DNA of 52,347 nt from Clostridiales bacterium (GCA_029219585.1 JAQXTR010000036.1:1-52347); one strand, 5' to 3'. Positions 27,366-36,737 are shown, numbered from the stretch's first letter. Program-made: numbers and translations. The notes: generated from the letters alone by a model not told the origin.

Positions 27366-29834
27366 ATGGCAGGAAAAACAACGAAGAAGCTCACTCCGGC
27401 ACAGGAGACTTTAAAGAGTGATATTATCGGAAAGATCAACAGACATTTCGGTAAAGTCCTTGAAGAAGCAACACCTCAGATGATATATTCCGCATGTGCT
27501 CTTACAGTACGTGATAAGATCATGGAGATGTGGGCAGTGTCACACAGAGAGGTAAAGAATGAAGGATCAAAAAAGCTTTACTATCTTTCATTTGAATTCC
27601 TTATGGGAAGACTTCTCTGCACAAATATCCTCAATCTTATGCAGACAGAGGATTATGAAGCAGTATTGGAGGATCTCGGCTATACACTTCCGGAAGTAGC
27701 GGAGCTTGAGAATGATGCAGGTCTTGGTAACGGCGGTCTCGGTCGTCTTGCTGCATGTTTTATCGATTCGCTTACAACACTGGATTTACCGGCATACGGA
27801 TGTACACTCAGATATGAGTACGGACTTTTCAGACAGAAGATAGTAGACGGTTATCAGACAGAGCTGCCGGACACATGGCTTGAGCATGGCAACGCATGGG
27901 AGGTTGCTCGTCCTGAAGAAGCGGTAAAGGTTTCTTTCGGCGGTGAGTGCTACACATACTGGGAAGACGGCTGCATGAAGGTCGGCTACAAAAACGAGAG
28001 AACAGTTCTTGCCGTACCGTATGATGTACCCCTTGTAGGTTATGATTCAAAGATTGTCAATAAACTCAGACTCTGGGGCGCTCAGTCGGCAACTGACTTT
28101 AATATGGCTGCTTTCAGCGCGGGTGACTATGCCAGAGCGATAGAGGAAAAGGAGCTTGCAGGCGTTATTTCAAAGGTGCTTTATCCTGAGGATAATCATA
28201 CAGAGGGTAAGGAGCTTCGTCTTAAACAGCAGTATTTCCTTGTATCATCAACATTACAGTGGATTCTTAAGGAATTTGAGATGAGAAACGGTGATAACTG
28301 GTCACTCCTTCCGGATAAGATAGTTATTCACATCAACGATACACATCCTACTATGGCGATTCCGGAAATGATGCGTTTGCTCATGGATGAAAAAGGACTC
28401 GGCTGGGACGAGGCATGGGAAATTGTTACTCATGTATTTGCATATACAAACCACACCGTAATGAGTGAGGCGCTTGAGAAATGGTCACAGGATATGTTTA
28501 AAAGAGTCGTTCCGAGACTTTATATGATTCTTGAGGAAATGAACAGACGTCTTATGGCGCGTGTAGAGTCATTCTATCCCGGCGACAAGGGCAAGCATGA
28601 CTGGATGGCTATTTTAGCTAACGGTCAGGTTTCAATGGCAAACACATGTCTTGCAACCTGCTTTGCGGTAAACGGCGTTTCAAAGCTTCATACAGATATT
28701 CTTAAGGCTGATATATTCAGAGATTACTACATGATGGATAAGGATCGCTTCCATGCCATTACTAACGGTATTACCTTCAGAAGATGGATTGCCAATTGTA
28801 ACCCTGAGCTTACAAATCTCATAAACGAAACAATCGGAGAAGGCTGGCTCAAGGAATCAGAGAAGCTGGCAGAGCTTGCAGAATATGCAAATGATGCTGC
28901 ATTCCAGAAAAAGTTTGATGCAATCAAGCGTGCAAATAAGCAGGTTGTTGCCGACTACATTCTTGAGCATAACGGCGTAAAGATCAATCCGGATTCAATA
29001 TTTGATATACAGTGTAAGAGACTTCATGAGTATAAGAGACAGATGATGAATGTTCTTCACATCATTGCCGAGTATAACAGAATCCTCAATGATAAGAGCT
29101 ATGCGGACAGCTATTATCCGAAGACATATATATTCGGCGCAAAGGCTGCACCGGGTTATAAGAGAGCTAAGCTTATAATCAAGCTTATCAACTCAGTCGG
29201 TGAGCTTATCAATAACGATGCACGTATCAATGATAAGATCAAGGTCATCTTTATCGAAAACTACGGTGTATCCATCGCAGAAAAGCTTGTTACGGCTGCT
29301 GATATTTCAGAGCAGATTTCAACAGCAGGTAAAGAAGCTTCCGGTACGGGCAACATGAAGTTTATGCTTAACGGTGCTGTAACAATAGGTACAATGGACG
29401 GTGCTAATGTAGAGATGTATGAGCAGGTCGGCGATGATAATATCTATATCTTCGGACTCCGCTCAGAGGAAGTTGACGCGAGAATACGTCTTATGGGCAA
29501 CGATGAGGTTAAGCAGATTTATGCGACAAATGCATCGCTGCGCGGCGCTCTTGAGATGCTTATAAACGGTTCAATTGTTCCGGATACAAATCTCTTTATG
29601 GATCTTTACAATACTCTTGTATTCGGTGACTACGGTCAGGCAGATACTTATATGGTTCTCCGCGACTTTGAGGCTTATATGCAGACTCATGAGCAGATCT
29701 CAAAGGATTATCAGGACAGAAAGACCTTCATTGCAAAGCAGATTATGAATACTGCAATGGCAGGATTCTTCTCTTCGGACAGAACCATCAATGAGTATAA
29801 TGACAAGATATGGCACTTAACACCGATTAAGTAA
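27366..29834 (+). CDS. glgP: Glycogen/maltodextrin phosphorylase
   Basis: A GT35 phosphorylase of 822 residues that releases glucose-1-phosphate from alpha-1,4 glucan ends. Landmarks are YYLSFEFLMGRLL, AGLGNGGLGRLAACFIDS, PYDVPLVGY, the long HINDTHPTMAIPE region and, near the C-terminus, EASGTGNMKFMLNGAVTIGT with the PLP lysine Lys665. The N-terminus starts with a short basic lead (MAGKTTKKLT) and lacks the regulatory phosphorylation site of animal enzymes. ATG 27366 has AAGGAGAG ahead. It is probably transcribed with glgA and followed by a terminator. Confidence 0.97.
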   Translation: MAGKTTKKLTPAQETLKSDIIGKINRHFGKVLEEATPQMIYSACALTVRDKIMEMWAVSHREVKNEGSKKLYYLSFEFLMGRLLCTNILNLMQTEDYEAVLEDLGYTLPEVAELENDAGLGNGGLGRLAACFIDSLTTLDLPAYGCTLRYEYGLFRQKIVDGYQTELPDTWLEHGNAWEVARPEEAVKVSFGGECYTYWEDGCMKVGYKNERTVLAVPYDVPLVGYDSKIVNKLRLWGAQSATDFNMAAFSAGDYARAIEEKELAGVISKVLYPEDNHTEGKELRLKQQYFLVSSTLQWILKEFEMRNGDNWSLLPDKIVIHINDTHPTMAIPEMMRLLMDEKGLGWDEAWEIVTHVFAYTNHTVMSEALEKWSQDMFKRVVPRLYMILEEMNRRLMARVESFYPGDKGKHDWMAILANGQVSMANTCLATCFAVNGVSKLHTDILKADIFRDYYMMDKDRFHAITNGITFRRWIANCNPELTNLINETIGEGWLKESEKLAELAEYANDAAFQKKFDAIKRANKQVVADYILEHNGVKINPDSIFDIQCKRLHEYKRQMMNVLHIIAEYNRILNDKSYADSYYPKTYIFGAKAAPGYKRAKLIIKLINSVGELINNDARINDKIKVIFIENYGVSIAEKLVTAADISEQISTAGKEASGTGNMKFMLNGAVTIGTMDGANVEMYEQVGDDNIYIFGLRSEEVDARIRLMGNDEVKQIYATNASLRGALEMLINGSIVPDTNLFMDLYNTLVFGDYGQADTYMVLRDFEAYMQTHEQISKDYQDRKTFIAKQIMNTAMAGFFSSDRTINEYNDKIWHLTPIK

Positions 29835-29866
29835 ATTCCGATAAAACTATTGACTTTGTTGTCACG

Positions 29867-29896
29867 AAAAAATCCCTACAATCAGGGATTTTTTTG
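29867..29896 (+). terminator. Terminator after glgP
   Basis: AAAAAATCCCT (29867-29877), loop, AGGGATTTTTTT. It lies only 30 bp before the amylase gene. No good promoter fits between them (TTGACT at 29850 and TACAAT at 29877 are 21 bp apart), so the amylase may depend on read-through. Confidence 0.75.
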
Positions 29897-29926
29897 TGAT
29901 GATAAATCGCATAAGGGGACGTGATT

Positions 29927-31861
29927 ATGGATATAGAACACAATTCCAGACAAAAATTCTTCCGCCATCCCGGCGGTGCGGTTACCTGCAGAACATCGGT
30001 CCGCTTTCGTTTGTCCGTATGCGGTGTGGGAATACCGCGTTCGGTAAAGCTTGTATACAAAAGAGATAAGGGAGAAACACAGTATGCCGATATGCCTTAC
30101 GTATTTTCAGTATCGGCCGGCAGCATATATGAAAAAACAATAGAGATGCCGGACGAACCAATGCTTGTATGGTATTACTTTGAGATTGATACAGATGCAG
30201 GTATTGTATACTATGGGAACAACATTGAAAATCTTGGCGGCAAGGGTGAGATGAGTTTCCAGCCTCCTTCACATGCATTTCAGATTACAGTATATAAGGA
30301 AGACTATAAAACTCCGGACTGGTTTAAATCGGCTGTAGCGTATCAGATATTCCCCGATCGCTTCTGCAACGGAAATGATGACGGCTCTTTTTTGGGAAAC
30401 AGGACGGATATTATAAAACGCCGCTGGGGCGAACAGCCGTTCTATAAGGCTGAGCAGTTTGGCGGAGAGTACAAGTCAAACGATTTCTTCGGCGGTAATC
30501 TTAAGGGGATAATCAAAAAGCTTCCCTATCTTGAGGAACTTGGAATAACGGTAATTTACCTTAATCCGATATTCAGAGCGGCATCAAATCATAAGTATGA
30601 TACAGGCAGCTATGAAGAAATAGATCCTATGTTCGGAGACGAGCAGACCTTCTCCGAGCTTTGCGCCGAGGCTAAAAAAAGAGGAATAAGAATAATCCTT
30701 GACGGAGTGTTCAATCATACCGGCGATGACAGCATGTATTTTAACAAATACGGTACCTATGACAGTGTGGGTGCATACCAGTCAAAGGATTCACCGTATT
30801 ACACATGGTTCAGATTTATGGATTTTCCGGACGTATATGAATCATGGTGGGGCATGACCACTCTTCCCCAGGTAGAGGAGCAAAGCGAATCGCTCAGACA
30901 ATATCTTTTATCCTCTACAGATGCAATAGTAAAGAAATGGATACGCCTCGGAGCTTCGGGCTGGCGGCTTGATGTTGTGGATGAGCTTCCGGACTTCTTT
31001 GTCAAGGAGCTCAGAGCCGGAGTCAAGGAGGTTGACCCCGATGCAGTGATCATAGGAGAGGTATGGGAGGATGCTTCAAATAAGACAGCATACGGTGATA
31101 GACGGGAATATTTCTACGGTGACGAGCTTGATTCGGTAATGAACTATCCGCTGAGAAATGCGCTCATAGATTTCGCATTATGCAGAATAGATGCATATGA
31201 GTTCAACAGAAGAATTATGAGTCTTAAGGAAAACTATCCGCCTGCAGCATTTTATTCTCTTCTCAACATCATATCATCGCATGATGTTGAGCGTATTATA
31301 ACGCTCATGGGCGGTGTTCCCGACAGACATGAGGTTGATCGGGAATATCAGGCGCATTTTAAGCTGGACGGATATACTCTTGATACAGCCAGAAAACGTA
31401 CAAAAATAATAATGGGTATGCTTATGACAATGCCGGGTGTCCCGTGCCTGTTCTACGGAGATGAACTGGGTGTTCAGGGCTACGGAGATCCATTTTGCCG
31501 CTGCTGCTTCCCATGGGACAAAATGGACGAGGCAGATCCCGGCGGAGAAATGAGAAATACGGTTAAAAGTCTTACAGCCCTCAGAAAGTCAACAAAGGCG
31601 CTCAGCATCGGTGAGTTTAACTATGTATACAGGATAGGCTATACATACGCATATATAAGACAGTATGATGAGGAGCGTTATATTGTGCTTGTAAACTTTG
31701 ATAGTACAGCTAAGGATATACGTCTTGACGCAGCCCGATACGGAGTAACACATCTTGGGACGTTATTCTCAACCTGTTCGGATACTGCTGAATTTAATTC
31801 ACAGGACGGAATATTTTTCATCAAAGCCCTCCCCCTTTCCTTTACGGTGTATAAAGCATAA
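29927..31861 (+). CDS. GH13 alpha-glucan hydrolase (neopullulanase/maltogenic amylase type)
   Basis: A 644-residue enzyme of the GH13_20 kind. It has an N-terminal beta domain (about 1-120), then the barrel beginning AVAYQIFPDRFCNGN, with FFGGNLKGI, YLNPIF, DGVFNHTG, the nucleophile Asp349 in GWRLDVVDEL, the acid Glu378 in IIGEVWED and the third carboxylate Asp453 in SSHDVER. There is no signal peptide, so it acts in the cytoplasm on maltodextrins or glycogen-derived oligosaccharides. I chose ATG 29927, seven bases after AGGGGA; a GTG at 29921 is too close. It closes the glycogen locus. Confidence 0.88.
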   Translation: MDIEHNSRQKFFRHPGGAVTCRTSVRFRLSVCGVGIPRSVKLVYKRDKGETQYADMPYVFSVSAGSIYEKTIEMPDEPMLVWYYFEIDTDAGIVYYGNNIENLGGKGEMSFQPPSHAFQITVYKEDYKTPDWFKSAVAYQIFPDRFCNGNDDGSFLGNRTDIIKRRWGEQPFYKAEQFGGEYKSNDFFGGNLKGIIKKLPYLEELGITVIYLNPIFRAASNHKYDTGSYEEIDPMFGDEQTFSELCAEAKKRGIRIILDGVFNHTGDDSMYFNKYGTYDSVGAYQSKDSPYYTWFRFMDFPDVYESWWGMTTLPQVEEQSESLRQYLLSSTDAIVKKWIRLGASGWRLDVVDELPDFFVKELRAGVKEVDPDAVIIGEVWEDASNKTAYGDRREYFYGDELDSVMNYPLRNALIDFALCRIDAYEFNRRIMSLKENYPPAAFYSLLNIISSHDVERIITLMGGVPDRHEVDREYQAHFKLDGYTLDTARKRTKIIMGMLMTMPGVPCLFYGDELGVQGYGDPFCRCCFPWDKMDEADPGGEMRNTVKSLTALRKSTKALSIGEFNYVYRIGYTYAYIRQYDEERYIVLVNFDSTAKDIRLDAARYGVTHLGTLFSTCSDTAEFNSQDGIFFIKALPLSFTVYKA

Positions 31862-31896
31862 AACGAGAAGCTCCTGCTTCTCGTTTTATGCTTTAT
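31851..31896. terminator. Convergent bidirectional terminator
   Basis: ATAAAGCATAAAACGAGAAGC (31851-31871) is perfectly complementary to the sequence 31876-31896 across a TCCT loop, a 21-bp stem. A and T runs on both arms let it end both the amylase (+) and thiC (-) transcripts. Its left arm includes the amylase stop codon. Confidence 0.85.
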
Positions 31897-31904
31897 AGTA
31901 TATA

Positions 31905-33206
31905 TTATTTAACGTCAACCTTTTCCCCGGCAAGAATCTTATTCATTGTTCTCGCAGCGCACATTTTACCGCACATAGAGCAGGTGTGCTTCTCCTCAGG
32001 CGGAAGCTCATTGTAATATCTTATCGCCTTTTCCGGCTCAATTGCGTATTCAAACATTTCTTCCCAGCATACGCGTCTTCTCGCATCGCTCATCTTATCG
32101 TCAATCTCACGCGCACCAGGAATACCCTTCGCAATATCTCCGGCGTGGGCAGCTATCTTTGCCGCTACAATTCCCTCCTTAACATCGTCAGCATTCGGAA
32201 GCCTCAGATGCTCCGCCGGTGTTACATAGCAGAGAAAATCCGCGCCGTTCGCAGCTGCTATTGCTCCGCCAATTGCCGATGTTATGTGATCATAGCCCGG
32301 AGCAATATCCGTAACAAGGGGTCCGAGAACATAGAACGGAGCGTTGTGGCAGAGTCTTTTTTCAAGCTTCATATTTGCGGCAATTTCATCTATTGCCATA
32401 TGCCCCGGTCCCTCAATCATAACCTGAACATTATGCTCCCATGCTCTTTTGGTGAGTATTCCAAGCTCAATAAGCTCGGTGAGCTGTGAAGCATCGGAGG
32501 AATCGTGGGTGCTGCCCGGACGGCACGCATCACCCAAACTGATTGTGACATCGTATTTTTCAAGTATATCCAGAACCTTATCGTAAAATTCATAGAACGG
32601 ATTTTCATTACCTGTCATTTCCATCCATGCAAATATAAGAGAGCCGCCTCGTGATACTATATTTGTAAGACGCTTTGTTTCTTTAAAGATTGAAGCTGTT
32701 CTGCGATTTATTCCGGCGTGAATAGTCATAAAGTCAACGCCCTCCTTAGCATGTGCTTCGATTACACTGAGGAATTCGTCAGCCGTAATGTCGGCAAGCT
32801 CCTTATCCAGATAGCCCACAGCATCGTACATCGGAACTGTTCCTATCATTGCCGGGCATGTATCTATAACCTTCTGGCGAAATTCATGAGTTTTTCCGTA
32901 GCAGGATAGATCCATGATAGCCTCCGCTTTCATTTTTACCGCCATATTTACCTTTTCCATTTCCACGCTGTAGTCCGTGCAGTCCTTCGAAATGCCGAGG
33001 TTTACGTTGATTTTTGTATGAAGTCCCTCTCCCACTCCCTCAGGGCTTATTGCTTTATGATTTTTGTTGCATGGAATTGCAACAGTTCCGCGGGCAACAC
33101 GGTCGCGCAGCACATCTGCGTCTATGCCCTCTTTTTCGGCAACGATCTTCATTTCGGGTGTTATTATCCCCTTTTTTGCAGCATCCATCTGCGTTGTATA
33201 TTCCAT
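31905..33206 (-). CDS. thiC: Phosphomethylpyrimidine synthase
   Basis: A radical-SAM enzyme of 433 residues that turns aminoimidazole ribotide into the thiamine pyrimidine (HMP-P). Motifs are [57 protein letters not shown] and [17 protein letters not shown]. The iron-sulfur cluster cysteines near the C-terminus read CSMCGKMC, so the second gap has three residues, not four as in the CX2CX4C of E. coli-type enzymes. Like many anaerobe versions it lacks the extra N-terminal domain. The start has GAAGGGAG upstream. It stands alone, controlled by the TPP riboswitch ahead of it. Confidence 0.96.
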   Translation of the reverse strand: MEYTTQMDAAKKGIITPEMKIVAEKEGIDADVLRDRVARGTVAIPCNKNHKAISPEGVGEGLHTKINVNLGISKDCTDYSVEMEKVNMAVKMKAEAIMDLSCYGKTHEFRQKVIDTCPAMIGTVPMYDAVGYLDKELADITADEFLSVIEAHAKEGVDFMTIHAGINRRTASIFKETKRLTNIVSRGGSLIFAWMEMTGNENPFYEFYDKVLDILEKYDVTISLGDACRPGSTHDSSDASQLTELIELGILTKRAWEHNVQVMIEGPGHMAIDEIAANMKLEKRLCHNAPFYVLGPLVTDIAPGYDHITSAIGGAIAAANGADFLCYVTPAEHLRLPNADDVKEGIVAAKIAAHAGDIAKGIPGAREIDDKMSDARRRVCWEEMFEYAIEPEKAIRYYNELPPEEKHTCSMCGKMCAARTMNKILAGEKVDVK

Positions 33207-33228
33207 AGTAATTGCTCCCTTCCGATAA

Positions 33229-33348
33229 CTATATAGCTTGCATTAAGTACCCTGTATTTTAATCGTACTTAATGCAAGCGATTAAGGTCTCTTTTGACTA
33301 AGTTTTCTTCATTGCATTGATTATAGAAAACTTAGTCAAAAGCATATA
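33229..33348 (-). repeat. Double-hairpin intergenic repeat, copy 2
   Basis: On the minus strand this is the same 120-bp unit as 4233-4353, with about eight substitutions, and both hairpins are kept (arms CTTTTGACTAAGTTTTC/GAAAAC... and CTTGCATTAAGTAC/GTACTTAATGCAAG). It lies between the riboswitch terminator and the thiC ribosome binding site and so would be in the 5' leader of any thiC mRNA that escapes termination. Confidence 0.85.
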
Positions 33349-33377
33349 AAAAAACTGCCTTTATTTTTAAAGACAGC
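33348..33377 (-). terminator. Intrinsic terminator, expression platform of the TPP riboswitch
   Basis: On the minus strand, CTGTCTTTA, loop AAAA, TAAAGGCAG, then seven T. It begins about 16 bases after the aptamer and 140 bases before thiC. It is the expected off-switch when TPP is bound. Confidence 0.75.
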
Positions 33378-33391
33378 ACGACAAAGCTTTA

Positions 33392-33468
33392 TATGCCTCC
33401 CGTACCGGCATTATCCGGCAAACGGTCATGGGTCTGTGACGTTTATCACACTCTCAGCGGCAGAACAT
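33392..33468 (-). promoter_or_regulatory. TPP (THI-box) riboswitch
   Basis: On the minus strand the aptamer holds GCCGCTGAGAGTG (the CTGAGA core at 33457-33452), ACCCATGACC in place of the usual AACCTGATC segment, then GCCGGATAATGCCGG with the conserved GATAATGCC (33415-33407), and GGGAGGCATA closing the P1 stem. Order and spacing are those of the TPP aptamer, and the gene behind it is thiC, so control by thiamine pyrophosphate is well supported. Confidence 0.93.
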
Positions 33469-33516
33469 ATAGAATACATTCTGAATATAAGCTCCCCGTG
33501 CATTTCGTATATGTTT

Positions 33517-33545
33517 ATTATAATATATATATTATCGATTGTCAA
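33517..33545 (-). promoter_or_regulatory. Promoter of the thiC transcript
   Basis: On the minus strand TTGACA (33545-33540), a 17-bp spacer and TATAAT (33522-33517), both perfect consensus. The start is expected near 33510, about 40 bases before the aptamer. Confidence 0.85.
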
Positions 33546-33595
33546 GTGAAAATTCCCGCCTGTCAAATGTTTTCTTATTTTTTTGTAAAATACTA

Positions 33596-33624
33596 TTGCA
33601 ATAACAAAAAAAATAGTGTATACT
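33596..33624 (+). promoter_or_regulatory. Promoter of the NfeD-SPFH operon
   Basis: TTGCAA (33596-33601), a 17-bp spacer and TATACT (33619-33624). The start is near 33631, so the leader is about 26 nt. Confidence 0.7.
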
Positions 33625-33656
33625 GAAATTATCAGCCGGAAGGAGGGGTGATACAT

Positions 33657-34091
33657 ATGTCGACCATAGGTATAATATGGATTGCAGCGATTGTTGTGTT
33701 TATAATTCTGGAGGCGGTTACATATCAGATTGTGTCAATATGGTTCGTGTTCGGATCGATCGGTGCAATGATAGCATATTTGCTGGGTACAGATTTCTAT
33801 GTGCAGCTGATAGTGTTTATAGCGGTATCGGCAATACTGCTTTCAATACTCAGACCGCTGTCGATAAAGCTGATCAAGAAACAGGATTTTAAAACCAATT
33901 CTGACAGTCTTATCGGAAAAAATGTTCTGATAACTCAGGAAGTAAGCAACATAAAAGGCACAGGACAGGGGAAAATTAACGGCATGTCCTGGACAGTGCG
34001 CGGCGAAGGTGACGAGGTTATTCATGCCGGAGAAATAGCAAGGATTAAAAAAATTGAGGGCGTCAAGCTGATTGCCGAAAAGATCGGCTGA
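33657..34091 (+). CDS. NfeD-like membrane protein
   Basis: A 144-residue short NfeD protein: three or four N-terminal membrane helices (about 5-70), then a small OB-fold domain (SLIGKNVLITQEVSNIKGTG, then VRGEGDEVIHAGEIARIKKI). It lacks the ClpP-like protease domain of long NfeD. Start choice: ATG 33657 is 10 bases from AGGAGG; GTG 33648 overlaps that site. Short NfeD and SPFH proteins are commonly encoded together and thought to work as partners in membrane microdomains. The SPFH gene follows after 21 bp. Confidence 0.85.
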   Translation: MSTIGIIWIAAIVVFIILEAVTYQIVSIWFVFGSIGAMIAYLLGTDFYVQLIVFIAVSAILLSILRPLSIKLIKKQDFKTNSDSLIGKNVLITQEVSNIKGTGQGKINGMSWTVRGEGDEVIHAGEIARIKKIEGVKLIAEKIG

Positions 34092-34112
34092 TGTTAAGAA
34101 AGGAAAATTATT

Positions 34113-35009
34113 ATGGGGATTTTTGTTTTAATTTTATTGGCAATACTTATTGTGGTACTCATTTCAAACATCAAAATTGTACCGCAGACACATGCGTATA
34201 TTATTGAGCGTCTCGGCGGTTATCAGGCGACATGGCCGGTGGGAATGCACGTAAAGATTCCGTTTATCGACAGAATCGCAAAGCGTGTTAATCTGAAAGA
34301 GCAGGTTGTGGACTTCCAGCCGCAGCCGGTTATCACAAAGGATAATGTAACTATGCAGATTGATACGGTTGTGTATTATCAGATTACAGATCCTAAACTT
34401 TACGCTTACGGAGTTGAGCGTCCTATGATGGCGATTGAAAATCTAACAGCAACAACGCTGAGAAATATAATCGGTGATCTTGAACTGGATGCAACTCTCA
34501 CTTCAAGAGATACCGTAAACACTCAAATGCGGGCAATTCTTGACGAAGCGACCGACCCATGGGGTATTAAAATCAACCGTGTTGAGTTAAAGAACATCAT
34601 GCCGCCGAAGGAAATACAGAACGCCATGGAGCGGCAGATGAAGGCAGAGCGTGAAAGACGTGAAAGCATTTTAAGAGCCGAGGGTGAAAAGAAAAGTGCA
34701 ATCCTTATTGCCGAAGGTGAAAAGGAAAGCGCAATCCTGCGTGCAGAGGCAAAGAAGGAATCGGAAATCCGTGAGGCAGAGGGTAAGGCACAGGCTATTA
34801 TCGAGGTACAGAGAGCTGTTGCGGAGGGTATTAAGCTCATAAACGAGGCTGATCCGCAGAACGGTTATCTCACAATAAAGTCACTCGAAAGTCTTAACGC
34901 ACTTGCGGACGGAAAGGCAACAAAGATTGTTGTTCCTTCAAACATACAGGGTCTTGCCGGTCTTGCAACATCGCTTACCGAAGTTGTACAGACAGCAAAA
35001 GAAAAATAA
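34113..35009 (+). CDS. SPFH/band 7 (stomatin/prohibitin-like) membrane protein
   Basis: A 298-residue protein with one N-terminal membrane segment (IFVLILLAILIVVLISNIKI), an SPFH domain (about 25-180: THAYIIERLGGYQATWPVGM, FQPQPVITKDNVTMQIDTVV, LELDATLTSRDTVN) and a charged coiled coil of repeated E-K-x-S-A-I-L and E-A-x-x-x-S-E units (about 175-235), ending in a hydrophobic oligomerisation tail. It is the QmcA/stomatin type, which forms large membrane rings. AGAAAGGA precedes ATG 34113. Confidence 0.92.
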   Translation: MGIFVLILLAILIVVLISNIKIVPQTHAYIIERLGGYQATWPVGMHVKIPFIDRIAKRVNLKEQVVDFQPQPVITKDNVTMQIDTVVYYQITDPKLYAYGVERPMMAIENLTATTLRNIIGDLELDATLTSRDTVNTQMRAILDEATDPWGIKINRVELKNIMPPKEIQNAMERQMKAERERRESILRAEGEKKSAILIAEGEKESAILRAEAKKESEIREAEGKAQAIIEVQRAVAEGIKLINEADPQNGYLTIKSLESLNALADGKATKIVVPSNIQGLAGLATSLTEVVQTAKEK

Positions 35010-35059
35010 AGTGAATTATGGATTCTCCGGAAATCACACCGGATGAATTTATCCAATCA

Positions 35060-35097
35060 AAAACGGGGGCGGGAATTTATCCTGCCTCCGTTTTACT
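35060..35097. terminator. Convergent terminator between the SPFH and carboxypeptidase genes
   Basis: CGGGGGCGGG (35064-35073) pairs with CCTGCCTCCG (35081-35090), using two G-U pairs. An A run on the left and a T run on the right make it usable from both sides. Confidence 0.75.
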
Positions 35098-36672
35098 TTA
35101 CCAATTCCTTCTGTCTCCGGAATATCTGGAGTTCGCACCCTTTGAGCTTGTGCGGTTGTGCTGAGTATTATTTACACTTCTGTCATAGCTGCTGTTCTCC
35201 ATACTCTTTTTCTGCTTAAGCTGCTGAATCTTGCGCTTGCGTTCACGGCGCTTTTTGCGTGATCTTGCAATCATCGCTATTATTACAAGTACTATAACAG
35301 GTATAAATACCAGCGGATTTGTAATAATACTTATAATTTTATAAAGGTAATGAAGAATTATATTCTGCTCAACATCATTCGCCGCCACAAGATTTGCTCT
35401 GCCAAGCTCAGTGCCGCGGTACATATATGTTACAGTACCCAGAACATCGCCCTTTGCAATAGGCGCGATGGGAGTATCACTGAGATTGACAACCGTTTCA
35501 ATTTCCGATGTAATGTCATCATTAGACGCAGGGACAAGCGCATTAACGTCCGTGTCTACAGTAAGTGTTACGCGTTTATCGTTTTTTGCCTCTTTCACCT
35601 TTGAATCCGCAACAATATTTCCCGGTGTGGCAAGCACGCCCGAACGGTAGTTGCTGAAGCCGAAGTCGAACAAATTCCGTGTTACAATATATGAATACGC
35701 CCCCTGCTTAACATCTGTATCATCGCATTTGAGTACAACCGTGAGAAGATTCATATCATTATATGACGCAGACGCAACAAGACAGTGCCCGGCAGCCTCC
35801 GTTGTTCCTGTTTTGATACCTGTACACGGTTTGTACAGATAAGATGCCGAACGGGCGGTACTGAGGAACAGATTTGTACTGGGAAGGTCCCTGCTCTGCG
35901 TGTATTTATTCGTTGGATCAATATGATAGCTTGGTTTTCTTACAATTTCGCGGAAGGTCTCGTTTTGCATACAATACTCTGCAAGGACTGCAAGATCCTG
36001 AGCTGTAGTGTAGTGGTTATCGTCATGCACTCCGCACGGGTTGACAAAATGAGTCGAAGTCATTCCCAGTTCCTGAGCCTTGGCGTTCATCATTTCCACA
36101 AATGCACTGATTGAGCCTGCAAGATGAACCGCAATAACATTTGATGCATCGTTTGCGCTGTAAATAAGCATGCTGTTTACGAGATCCGTCATTGTAAGCT
36201 CCTCGCCTATCAGAATACCCATATGCGAATCCTCAAGAGTAATGGATTGAAGCGCCTCATATGTTGCTACGGTGGATTCCTCCATTCTGCCGCTTTCAAG
36301 CGCAAGTATACCCGTCATCATTTTGGTAAGACTGGCGGGATACATCTGCTGGTTTACATTTTTGCCGTAAATCAATCTGCCTGTATTCATATCCATAAGC
36401 AGAGCCGCGCCCGCATGAGAAGTTTCCGGCTCTGTAAATCCCGGATCCTCCATATATATTGTATCGCCGTTCTCGTTATATGTGCTGTTGCTCACGGAAT
36501 TACCGTCCTCTGCACCCTCCCCCGGCATATTCCCGGCAGCGTCAGCTGTACTTTGTACTTCTGCGCCTGCACTGTTGTCAGTACTGTCCGGTTCTGCAAA
36601 AACAGCCGCTGCTGAGCCGAATGCTATAGCTGCCGCGGCGAGCAGCGCCGTTAATTTTCTCAAGTTTGGCAT
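35098..36672 (-). CDS. dacF: D-alanyl-D-alanine carboxypeptidase, DacF-type PBP
   Basis: A 524-residue penicillin-binding protein that trims the terminal D-Ala of peptidoglycan stem peptides. It has a signal peptide (cleavage near VFAEP), an acidic low-complexity stretch (about 28-75), and a transpeptidase fold with SLTK (Ser114, Lys117), the YSANDASN motif (SxN) and GIKTGTTEAAGH (KTG). A beta-rich C-terminal domain, a late membrane helix (IITNPLVFIPVIVLVIIAM) and a strongly basic, then polar cytoplasmic tail follow. It is longer than usual because of that tail. GGAGGAG lies ahead of the start; the gene is monocistronic with its own promoter. The symbol is by type only. Confidence 0.88.
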   Translation of the reverse strand: MPNLRKLTALLAAAAIAFGSAAAVFAEPDSTDNSAGAEVQSTADAAGNMPGEGAEDGNSVSNSTYNENGDTIYMEDPGFTEPETSHAGAALLMDMNTGRLIYGKNVNQQMYPASLTKMMTGILALESGRMEESTVATYEALQSITLEDSHMGILIGEELTMTDLVNSMLIYSANDASNVIAVHLAGSISAFVEMMNAKAQELGMTSTHFVNPCGVHDDNHYTTAQDLAVLAEYCMQNETFREIVRKPSYHIDPTNKYTQSRDLPSTNLFLSTARSASYLYKPCTGIKTGTTEAAGHCLVASASYNDMNLLTVVLKCDDTDVKQGAYSYIVTRNLFDFGFSNYRSGVLATPGNIVADSKVKEAKNDKRVTLTVDTDVNALVPASNDDITSEIETVVNLSDTPIAPIAKGDVLGTVTYMYRGTELGRANLVAANDVEQNIILHYLYKIISIITNPLVFIPVIVLVIIAMIARSRKKRRERKRKIQQLKQKKSMENSSYDRSVNNTQHNRTSSKGANSRYSGDRRNW

Positions 36673-36737
36673 AAATATTCTCCTCCGATATAGTATATCA
36701 TTAAATAAAAATAAAAATTATCATTCCATATGTCTTT

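Noticed and set aside
31986..32489. Plus-strand frame of 167 codons within thiC
   Set aside because: Shadow of the conserved ThiC core on the minus strand.
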